Assembly (NCBI GenBank): GCA_038326615.1
Contig: JBBQKF010000009.1
Coordinates: 1-56,820, forward strand
Length of the DNA: 56,820 nucleotides
DNA from: JBBQKF01 sp038326615
Lineage (GTDB): Bacteria > Bacillota > Clostridia > Saccharofermentanales > UBA5734
Direction of reading: 5' to 3'
This document shows positions 10,501-17,330 of this stretch, one piece after another. Every line of letters starts with the position of its first letter. The stretch's first letter is position 1. Both the position numbers and the translations under genes were made by a program. A model generated the notes under the pieces. It worked only from the letters and a program-made list of their open reading frames with translations. It did not search any database and had not been told where the DNA came from.

Positions 10501-10810
10501 TAAAGTCTATGGTGCTTGATAAGTTATACTTACCTCCACGTAAGTAAACATATATATCACCAGTCATATTTGTGTTTATAAGCCGAATTGTATCTCTTGC
10601 TCTTGTAATTGTCTGAAATGCTGATGATATTGAAAGTCCGTTATTACTATCAACACCATTTGCTGAGTCAACATAATAAATTGCCTGTGTAACTGCACTT
10701 ACGATTTTGTCAGAAATAATACCACTTTGTAATACGGAAAAAATAAACACTAATGAAAATACCACCTTGAAAGAACGTTTCAATTTACTTAAAAAATTTT
10801 CTTTTTTCAT
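7592..10810 (-). CDS. Secreted parallel beta-helix protein with F5/8C and bulb-lectin domains (GH141-like)
   Basis: The 1,072-residue exported protein starts at the ATG at 10810 because GGAGG sits nine bases before it; an upstream TTG at 10828 overlaps that ribosome site. It has a signal peptide (about 1-38), then a right-handed beta-helix region split by an F5/8C (discoidin-like) carbohydrate-binding domain (about 322-455, from NKTATASSYVSG to ARIQDFQLF). The second half of the helix has typical N-rich rungs (IIRGNLVDSCAGGGIYIG). The end (about 845-1072) carries repeated bulb-type lectin units (NGNLCLYSG, DGNLAVYRG, DTNLCIYRG). The phrases IYVNEIRGTRARYPN and EWYLDKTNDTLYYKP recall GH141-type beta-helix glycosidases, some of which are fucosidases. 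It is the last gene of the glycan run and probably attacks or holds substrate outside the cell. The enzyme class is uncertain. Confidence 0.8.
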   Translation of the reverse strand: MKKENFLSKLKRSFKVVFSLVFIFSVLQSGIISDKIVSAVTQAIYYVDSANGVDSNNGLSISSAFQTITRARDTIRLINTNMTGDIYVYLRGGKYNLSSTIDFTTSDSGTNGYSIIYKAYNSENPIITSEYKVTGWSLHDASKNIYKANVGSREFLQIYVNEIRGTRARYPNLNDAKTGGAFFNILNSPFNSSGVSQPIVPPFSINSSDIGSWAAEPSVEFNWISHWAHNKAKVYSYSINGLTATVNLMSQTMYWGYSHHWQMNTGYYWENSYSFIDTEGEWYLDKTNDTLYYKPRTGEDISTVEVIIPTLEKIINISGTATNVALNKTATASSYVSGTEPSKAIDGVTNTRWYAQNAGAKWLKVDLGASYNITRYLVKHASKNGDTSLVDTKDFKIQTSANGSTWTDVETISNATDSAKLRQTDAETGRIVNFTSRYVRLYITNATQTGAPDTYARIQDFQLFTYSYVHNIQFSGLEFKYSNWLAPGEHGYSSAQGNYVIENNDTGKFYNHSESWESVPGMITLQYSKNILFEGNKIKFAGAIGIRSSFESEGNIIRGNLVDSCAGGGIYIGAGEYWYDGRTHASSRNDTISNNYITDIGLDYRDAFGIFATFPRYLTIEYNEIQNISNGGISVGWVWDDKDVYGATNLEVRFNRIHNIMTALDDSGGVYTLGRIPNTNIHDNYIFNLPVSKYQGYADFGASNGALYLDNGSCYKTVQNNVVNNAGVALYAVNLPNHDNTFQNNYYNTNFVNKIRSSGEVYSINNVDINNTKISGQGWTTNAQNIINAANIQTAFRGIIPAKNEQSVGSAFESKFLNCFDGNYLATGEYITSPSRNCWGTLESNGNFVMYDGAPGSTSNKIWQLNSVDTNSTYNGKHFMTIGNDGYLKIYRGTSPWNNLGLFYSISVGNDISNYIQKGLFVALDDDKTISFYAGSTIDFNKTIQNNRTRIQSGGFIREGQYISSLSRSCFLQLQTNGNLCLYSGSDPDNIISLLWQSGTTGVVGNYFAYLGSDGNLAVYRGTGPSNNLGLLWQTGVTSTIDSYFLNLQDDTNLCIYRGTSPADNRGLIWMR

Positions 10811-10890
10811 TTCATCTCTCCTCCACAAAAATAATGATTACATTTCACTCACACATTCCATTTTATATCACATAACAACTGACCCCCCCT

Positions 10891-11862
10891 TCATTTCCCA
10901 AGGATAATTGGAAGCGAGTCGCAAAGATTATCAAACTCTCTTAGGCAAAGATTTGAGACTCCACTTTTCCTAATATTTCCGCCATTTATACCAATAGCAT
11001 TAAATCCCGCAAGTCTTACAGAAATTATGCCTGCAGATGAATCCTCCAAACCAACAACACTGCTGTCAAAAGGACTAAAGCCAAGACCTACTCTTGCGGT
11101 TTCTGCATATAACCAAGGGTGCGGTTTAGGAGCAAGTTCACCAATTGTTCCGCATTGTCCCTTTTTGAGTGTAGTTCCAGCTGATATGATAATGTCATAA
11201 AAGTCGAGAGGATCTCCCATGTTTAGTGTTTTAAATGCTGATATTATTTCTGGCCATGCTTTCATATAAAGGCCACTAGTTACTAACCCTATTTTTATAT
11301 TATTCCCTTTTAATTCATATAAAAATTCTTTTAAGCCCGGTGCGGGGGTATATGCATCCATTTTACCAGTTCCATCAATAATTTTAGATACTTCCATTTC
11401 ATAGATTTCATAATATATTTTTCTTGCTTGCTCCACCGTTTTTTCGGGACAATACTTTTTAATACAATAAAGTAAATGTTCTGAAACAGAATGTCCAGAA
11501 ACATGAGCTACATCAGTGTTTTCAAGTTCAAATCCAGGAAGACCTAGAAGTTTCGAAGTGGTTTTTTCTATTATCCACATCCAAAATTGCTCTGAATGCA
11601 CACTAGTTCCATCAAGATCCATAAGTACTGCTTTTACTGGAGCCTCGTATTTAACGTCTTCTAGTGGATAAATGGCAGGGTACCCCATTGAAGATTTTAT
11701 ATAACAAAGAGTTTTATCTTCATATACTATAAACTCTACTTTTTTATCTTCTGGAGTTATTATTGATACAACTCCATCTTTGCCTGCAGTAAACATTTCC
11801 CCTTGTTCAATAAAGTTAAGTCCACAGCCATCTGTAATTTCCCCTATGCCTTTGATATGCAT
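10891..11862 (-). CDS. HAD-superfamily phosphatase/phosphoglucomutase-like protein with N-terminal extension
   Basis: This is a cytoplasmic protein of 323 residues. The HAD core starts at residue 82 with DLDGT (nucleophile D82, general acid D84), followed by a helical cap, motif II in GLVTSG, motif III lysine near APKPHPWLY, and motif IV GLEDSSAG. The pattern matches beta-phosphoglucomutase-like or sugar-phosphate phosphatase members. About 75 residues before the core are beta-rich and not part of the usual fold; they may be a small substrate or regulatory domain. It lies 13 bases behind the GH38 gene and is surely co-transcribed, so a sugar phosphate released from the imported glycan is a likely substrate. 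Exact specificity cannot be read from the sequence. Confidence 0.8.
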   Translation of the reverse strand: MHIKGIGEITDGCGLNFIEQGEMFTAGKDGVVSIITPEDKKVEFIVYEDKTLCYIKSSMGYPAIYPLEDVKYEAPVKAVLMDLDGTSVHSEQFWMWIIEKTTSKLLGLPGFELENTDVAHVSGHSVSEHLLYCIKKYCPEKTVEQARKIYYEIYEMEVSKIIDGTGKMDAYTPAPGLKEFLYELKGNNIKIGLVTSGLYMKAWPEIISAFKTLNMGDPLDFYDIIISAGTTLKKGQCGTIGELAPKPHPWLYAETARVGLGFSPFDSSVVGLEDSSAGIISVRLAGFNAIGINGGNIRKSGVSNLCLREFDNLCDSLPIILGK

Positions 11863-11875
11863 TTTTAAAGCTCCT

Positions 11876-14686
11876 TTATATTGTAAATTTTATTGTTAAA
11901 ATTTTCTTTGAATCAATGTCAATCTTAATTGAATTTTTAGCAGATTGTATCGGTTGTATAATTTCCTCATTGAGATTTACAATAAACGCGTTTTCAATTT
12001 CTGACGAAAAAACAAAATTTCCAATAATTTTGTCATCATAAGGATTGAATACACGTAGTAAGTAATCATCAGAGTCTTCGCATTTTTTTAGTGCGCTTAG
12101 TTCGAGCCCTCCTTTTAATTCATAAAAACTATGGCTTTGTGGCAATGTGCCGGTCTTTTGTTGTTTACACGTTTGTACTGCCTTCAATTTTATGTTAAAT
12201 TTGTTTGATTTTTCATATAATTTAGCTTCCTTATAATCTTTTGCATGAGGACATATTGCGTAATTATATTCATTAATACCTAGACATTGTCCGCCTTTCT
12301 GATCAGGAAAGTGTCCACCGCTTCTCATTTCTGTACAAATTATATTTCTTACCGCCCGAAATAAGGTTAACGCAAGAGTTCCTTCCTTATTGTCTATTGC
12401 TTCGTATTCTATTAATGAATCGGTAATAATTCCAAATCCGTATTCACCGTCTGTTATATCAACGAAATTTTGCATTGGCTGAGTTGTAATTTCATTATAA
12501 TACTGTCCATTTTTGTCTTTTAATGGAGTGTATGGTCGTTTATCGACATTGAAATGTCCTTGCGCGTATGCTGTTTTACCTAAAATTTCAGTATCAAACA
12601 AAACTTTTAATCTATGGTCCTCGGCATTATTTTCAACAACAAGCTTAACATTAACTTCTTGGCTATCTTTTTTTATTGTATAAAATGAAGTAAATGTTAA
12701 ATCTGACATTTCATCACTACGTTTACTTTCGCCTTTTATTCCATTCATATGGCGGTGAGCATAGGCAGGTACAATCATTTTTACTTTAGCTGCTATTGTG
12801 CATGACAGTGAATTGTTCTCTTCAGTCCATATTTCTGCATTTAGACCTTTGCTTGTATATTTCTTATTATTATAAGGTGGGTAATAGATCCAATAATCGC
12901 CACAATCGCCCTCGTCCTCGAAATAATTAAGTTCATTAAACATTCTTGAGTTTTTCTTGTCATATACAGAAATTGTTCCATTTGTGTTCACTTTTACATG
13001 CAGAAATTCATTCTCCATAGTATTCCCTGATTTTGATAACTCGTTCCCAAATGTTTTTCTAGTAAGCGGCCAATACTCAGCATTCCTATTAAATGTTTCT
13101 CCAGGAATAAGTTTATAAATTTTATAACCACCTGCCGGTACATTTCTAACATCAAGAAAAAGACAGTGTCTGTCTGCATAATATGGCCATGGCCTTGAAT
13201 GAAGGTCACTAACGGGAACAACAATTTCTTTCCTTGAAATTAATTCAGATATTGCTATTTCACCATCACTATCTTGTAATTTAAAATCCCAGATAGCTTT
13301 ATCGGCAGGAGTATCTATATAAACTTTTATTTGATCAGATACTGCAAAGGGGAGAGGATTAAAGATTGTTATTAGAATATCATCATTACCAAAATTACTT
13401 GTGTCTATATTTCGTAAAATATTTTTACATGCAGTATTGTATACTGTTTGAGATATTTCTAAAGATTGATTTAATCTATACATCACATCATCAACTGTTT
13501 TGTCTTGTGTAACACCATTTATTGAGTCATGTGGATGTGAAAGCAACATATAGTCAAGTGCTTTTTCAATAAACCCATTGTCATATTTATGACCTAGGCT
13601 ATCGGTTGCAACGGCAAACGGTTCTGTGCATCCAAAAAGCGCATTTTGAACTTTTTTATTGAGAATTTTAATATATGGTCTCGTCATTAGAGCATTTGCC
13701 GAAAGTGATGGTGCTGGTCCATCTCTCAGTTCTCCCTCAACTGTCACTAACTTCTCTATGTCAATCCTTTTAAGCAGATTTGCATAATCTTCAAGGGATG
13801 CGGACTCAATTTCAATTTCTGCACCGGATTCTTTGAGTTCTTCATTTATTTTTTTAATCATTGGAATCATAAATGGTTGTGCAGTTGTTGAATCTGAGCC
13901 ATTCATTAATGGCCGAGTTTCAGGAATAAGCGTATCCTTTAAACCGTCCCATGCTTTATAGAATGCATCCAGAGTCTCATGGCTTTTCAGCTCATTGTCA
14001 TGTTCAATTAAAAAATAATCTTGATGATGACTGCTCGTGTCTGCCTGATGATAAACCATTCCCTGATTACCATTTTTGTATTTGTAATCATCAGATTTAT
14101 AAGACATTCCATTTTTGATATGCAATGTTGCATTCATAAAAAAATTAGCACGACCTTCTTCGCCAAGACGGGTTGTTACAATTTTTGTTCCATCAGCGCC
14201 TTTCCAGATAAATTCGCAGTTAGGGGCTCTTTGTTTATCAACGTTTTTAGCAACAAAAACTGTGTCTATATTAAATCCCTTATAAATTTGTGGAAACTGT
14301 GCTGTCTGTCCCCAACCAAATGATTCATACCCCACTAGCATGCATTTCCCAAGTTCATTTGCTGTTCTGTTACCCTTAAGTAAATTTCTAACAAGACTCT
14401 CTCCACTAACAGGATAAAGGTCCGGCAAAGTGTACCAAGGACCAACAAGTATTTTGCCTTCCCTTATATATTTTTTGAGTTTATCTGCATTTTGAGGTCT
14501 CACTTCGATATAGTCCAGCAAACTTATTGTCTGTCCATCAAAAAGAAACGATTTATATTCTTTTTCGTTATCAAGAATTTCTAATAGCTCTTCAACAAGA
14601 TTAACAAGATACATCCTGTTCTCCCATATAGGGTATCTCCACTCTCTGTCCCAGTGCGTGTGTGGTATTATGTATCCTTTTTTCAT
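11876..14686 (-). CDS. GH38 alpha-mannosidase-like protein with altered nucleophile motif
   Basis: The 936-residue protein starts at the ATG at 14686, placed by GGAG ten bases before it; the open frame reaches 108 bases further upstream, but that part is only a lysine-coding purine tract. It begins MKKGYIIPHTHWDREWRYP, the GH38 zinc-site signature (H9, H11, D13), and carries the second zinc histidine in SHPHDSINGVTQD (about residue 380). No signal peptide is present, so it acts in the cytoplasm on imported oligosaccharides. GH38 enzymes normally have the nucleophile/zinc-ligand Asp in a motif like LPDSFGQ..QMPQI; here the equivalent stretch (119-134) reads GYESFGWGQTAQFPQI with no Asp. Either this clade uses Glu121 or the protein is not a classical mannosidase. 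It follows GH29 and precedes the HAD gene. Confidence 0.85.
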   Translation of the reverse strand: MKKGYIIPHTHWDREWRYPIWENRMYLVNLVEELLEILDNEKEYKSFLFDGQTISLLDYIEVRPQNADKLKKYIREGKILVGPWYTLPDLYPVSGESLVRNLLKGNRTANELGKCMLVGYESFGWGQTAQFPQIYKGFNIDTVFVAKNVDKQRAPNCEFIWKGADGTKIVTTRLGEEGRANFFMNATLHIKNGMSYKSDDYKYKNGNQGMVYHQADTSSHHQDYFLIEHDNELKSHETLDAFYKAWDGLKDTLIPETRPLMNGSDSTTAQPFMIPMIKKINEELKESGAEIEIESASLEDYANLLKRIDIEKLVTVEGELRDGPAPSLSANALMTRPYIKILNKKVQNALFGCTEPFAVATDSLGHKYDNGFIEKALDYMLLSHPHDSINGVTQDKTVDDVMYRLNQSLEISQTVYNTACKNILRNIDTSNFGNDDILITIFNPLPFAVSDQIKVYIDTPADKAIWDFKLQDSDGEIAISELISRKEIVVPVSDLHSRPWPYYADRHCLFLDVRNVPAGGYKIYKLIPGETFNRNAEYWPLTRKTFGNELSKSGNTMENEFLHVKVNTNGTISVYDKKNSRMFNELNYFEDEGDCGDYWIYYPPYNNKKYTSKGLNAEIWTEENNSLSCTIAAKVKMIVPAYAHRHMNGIKGESKRSDEMSDLTFTSFYTIKKDSQEVNVKLVVENNAEDHRLKVLFDTEILGKTAYAQGHFNVDKRPYTPLKDKNGQYYNEITTQPMQNFVDITDGEYGFGIITDSLIEYEAIDNKEGTLALTLFRAVRNIICTEMRSGGHFPDQKGGQCLGINEYNYAICPHAKDYKEAKLYEKSNKFNIKLKAVQTCKQQKTGTLPQSHSFYELKGGLELSALKKCEDSDDYLLRVFNPYDDKIIGNFVFSSEIENAFIVNLNEEIIQPIQSAKNSIKIDIDSKKILTIKFTI

Positions 14687-14723
14687 TGATTTTCTCCAAT
14701 TTCTAATTTTATTTTTTGTTTTA

Positions 14724-14747
14724 TTTTTCTTTTTCTTTTTCTTTTTC
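14724..14747. repeat. (TTTTTC)4 short tandem repeat upstream of the GH38 gene
   Basis: Four perfect copies of TTTTTC (AAAAAG-rich on the coding strand) fill the 65-bp gap between the GH29 stop and the GH38 ribosome site. Such hexamer tracts can slip during replication. Here it lies between genes, so any effect would be on spacing or translation, not on frame. Confidence 0.7.
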
Positions 14748-14751
14748 TTTA

Positions 14752-16074
14752 TTATTTTATTATTCTCTTGCCTTTTATTTTTATTGTATAACAATATTTT
14801 GATGGCATTGTTTCGACATTTATTTGTGGAAGCGCTATTTCAATGCCCTCCTCAGAATCATTGAAAGTAACATCCAGATCAGATCCCAATAAACCAATTG
14901 ATTCCACATTTTCAAAAAACACCCCACTGAGTTTGGTTTTTGTGTTTGGATATCCCATAAAAATGACATAAAGAGAATCCTCTTTTTGTGTAAATCTATA
15001 ATCCCCATCGGATTTTAAATCAGACTCTCTTGTGCCATAAATTGCTTCGCCATTAATTTTTAGCCAGGCGCCAATCTGATGGAGCCTTTCTTGCATTATC
15101 ACTGGGATTGTTCCATCACAAGCAGGACCAATGTTCAAATTTAAGTTTCCGCCACGACTAACGGTGTCTACAAGTAAATATATAAGGTCTTTTTCAGACA
15201 AATAGTCTGCAAAATCTTCATTTCTGTTAAATCCAAACGACGCTCCAATGCCTCTGCATTCTTCCCATTTTCTCTTATCAGAAACATCTAGTTCTTTTTC
15301 AAATCCTACTTCACCATATTCTGTAGAATAATATCCTCCATGTGAGCTTCTAGTATTGCTTCCCCATCTGTCATTTACGACAATTTCATCTTTTACACTG
15401 GATTCATTAAAAAGCCATTCAAGAAATTCTTCGCTATGCCAGACATCCGAGTTATGATCCCATTCACCATCAGTAAAAAATATACTTGGTTTATACTTTT
15501 CAATAACTTCTTTCATTTGAGGAATCATATGTTTGACAGCATATTCGTCAGGATTTGCAAGATAAAGAGGCCTGTACCATTCATATAAAGAGTAGTATAA
15601 CCCCGATTTTACATCAGTTTTGCTAAGTGCTTCTTTTAGCTCACCGCAAATATCTCTGTGTAATCCAATATCTGCCGAATTCCAATTCCATGCATAAGAA
15701 CTTGGCCAAAGACAAAATCCATCATGATGTTTAGATGTTAACGTCACATATTTAGCTCCTGAATCTTCAATCATTGATGCCCATGAATCTGCATTAAACA
15801 ATTCACCCTTAAACATTGGAGCAAAGTCCTCATATTTAAAGTTTTCTCCGTACGTTTTCTCATGAAAATCGCAATATGATTTTTGCTTATCCTTATACAT
15901 ATATCCATACCACTCAGCGTAAGCTTCTCCAGTCGAATTTACATCTTTTCGTTTTGGAGCATATGCTGGCACAGAATATATTCCCCAATGAATAAAAATT
16001 CCAAACTTGGCGTTATCAAACCATTCTGGGATGGGTCTTTTATCAAGCGACTCCCAATTTGCAGAATATTTCAT
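14752..16074 (-). CDS. Alpha-L-fucosidase, GH29
   Basis: This 440-residue protein has no signal peptide and is therefore probably cytoplasmic. It shows the GH29 TIM barrel in order: WFDNAKFGIFIHWGIYSVPAY at the start, TSKHHDGFCLWPS (H116-H117) in the active site, GLYYSLYEWYRP, and the nucleophile in FFTDGEWD (D202). A short C-terminal beta domain follows. GH29 enzymes are retaining and release terminal L-fucose. The length is near the family norm for single-catalytic-domain members. It lies between the fourth ABC permease (250 bp upstream gap) and the GH38 gene (65 bp), inside the glycan-use run. Freed fucose would fit the isomerase/kinase/aldolase set at 39-43 kb. The acid/base residue was not located with certainty. 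Confidence 0.9.
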   Translation of the reverse strand: MKYSANWESLDKRPIPEWFDNAKFGIFIHWGIYSVPAYAPKRKDVNSTGEAYAEWYGYMYKDKQKSYCDFHEKTYGENFKYEDFAPMFKGELFNADSWASMIEDSGAKYVTLTSKHHDGFCLWPSSYAWNWNSADIGLHRDICGELKEALSKTDVKSGLYYSLYEWYRPLYLANPDEYAVKHMIPQMKEVIEKYKPSIFFTDGEWDHNSDVWHSEEFLEWLFNESSVKDEIVVNDRWGSNTRSSHGGYYSTEYGEVGFEKELDVSDKRKWEECRGIGASFGFNRNEDFADYLSEKDLIYLLVDTVSRGGNLNLNIGPACDGTIPVIMQERLHQIGAWLKINGEAIYGTRESDLKSDGDYRFTQKEDSLYVIFMGYPNTKTKLSGVFFENVESIGLLGSDLDVTFNDSEEGIEIALPQINVETMPSKYCYTIKIKGKRIIK

Positions 16075-16324
16075 TTTTTATCTCCCTCGCATAATAGTTT
16101 TATAGCTCAGAATATCTGTCAAAACTGAGCTGGTTGACAAAGCTTTCGCTCTGGTAGAAAATGATCTTAAAGAAGGTCGTTGAGGACAAGTTCTATGTCT
16201 CCTAGTTGGATCCAAAAGGATCACTAATTATTTCTTTACTGGTTTTTTCTTTGCATTGAAAATTAAGAATAGCTATATAATGGCTAGACTTTGCAAATTT
16301 AACAAGTTGTACTAAACTTATGGT

Positions 16325-17209
16325 CTATTCATTATAAAAAACTTTTCGAGTCGTAGGTAATATTAGTATTGCTAACATTAATGAAATTACCGCAAAATAT
16401 ATCCAGCTCATTGCACTTCCAAGACCTGTTTGTCCTGCTTGAAATGCAGTTCCCCTAATAAGAGCCATAAGATCATTTTCAGTTCTTGTTAGCAAATCAA
16501 TAATTGTGTATACTCCATTCAAAATAAGCATTGGGCTCATCATTGGAAAGGTGATTTTCCAGAATTTTTCCCATCCAGTCGCTCCATCAATATCAGCAGA
16601 CTCATACAAAGAAGGGGATATTGCCTGTAACCCCGAAAGAGCAATTAGTATTTGTACTCCTGACATGTTAACTATCTGATAAATTCTATCAACAGCGCTA
16701 AAAATGTAATTTAATACCACAGGACTTATGTTAGTAGAAAACAAAAGACTGCGAACTTGTCCTGCTACTGATGAATCAGTTCCACCACCAGGTCCCATTA
16801 TTCCCATTAATAAATCATTGCTTCCAAGGGATGCAATAACACCAATAGTTGCAACAACAGGGAAAAAGAATATGGCTCTTGCTAGAGCACGTCCTCTAAA
16901 TTTCTGGTTTAGTAAATTTGCTGCAAAAAACGAGAAAATTAATATTATTGGAAGGTTTAGCAACATATTTCCAACAGTTGTTATTACAATTCTTACAAAC
17001 TGAGGGTCTACAAATAATGCAGTTCTATAATTTTCGATACCAACAAATTCTGGCATTGAAATTCCCTGATTCATTATGAATTTTTGAAGGCTGTACCAAA
17101 ATGATTGTCCAAGTGCAACGCCAAATACCACAACAACGCCTGTTATAAAAGGAAGCACGAAAATCAAACCCGTAAGGTCATGCTTTTGCTTCATTGTAAG
17201 TTTTTTCAT
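16325..17209 (-). CDS. ABC sugar permease, MalF/LplB type
   Basis: The protein has six predicted membrane helices and the ABC permease EAA loop (SLYESADIDGATGWEKFWKI...P). I place the start at the ATG at 17209 (MKKLTMKQKHDLTGL), the usual N-terminus of this family, with a GGGGGA stretch before it; in-frame starts at 17221 and 17263 are possible. It belongs to the MalF half-type, which pairs with a MalG-type partner. It stands apart from the MalF/MalG pair at 22-24 kb and could complete the lone MalG-type permease at 30.6 kb with the lipoprotein binding protein beside that one. The 250 bp between this gene and GH29 hold no open frame I trust. Confidence 0.88.
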   Translation of the reverse strand: MKKLTMKQKHDLTGLIFVLPFITGVVVVFGVALGQSFWYSLQKFIMNQGISMPEFVGIENYRTALFVDPQFVRIVITTVGNMLLNLPIILIFSFFAANLLNQKFRGRALARAIFFFPVVATIGVIASLGSNDLLMGIMGPGGGTDSSVAGQVRSLLFSTNISPVVLNYIFSAVDRIYQIVNMSGVQILIALSGLQAISPSLYESADIDGATGWEKFWKITFPMMSPMLILNGVYTIIDLLTRTENDLMALIRGTAFQAGQTGLGSAMSWIYFAVISLMLAILILPTTRKVFYNE

Positions 17210-17330
17210 TTTTTCCCCCATCACTCTTCTATCATCCTTTATTAAAAATAATTGTGTTGCCATTTACAGTTTTCTGTCCATTACATCTTTTTTTTACATT
17301 AATTTTCAATAGTTATAGTTTCATTAATTA

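Noticed and set aside
14687..14794. N-terminal extension of the GH38 protein, lysine-rich
   Set aside because: The open frame continues upstream, but it is a low-complexity purine tract overlapping the GH29 3' end; the ribosome site GGAG points to ATG 14686, and GH38 proteins begin with the PHTHWD strand.
16140..16320. Broken coding stretch between the GH29 and permease genes
   Set aside because: A few short plus-strand runs look protein-like but contain stops and match no family I know; codon pattern is not convincing.
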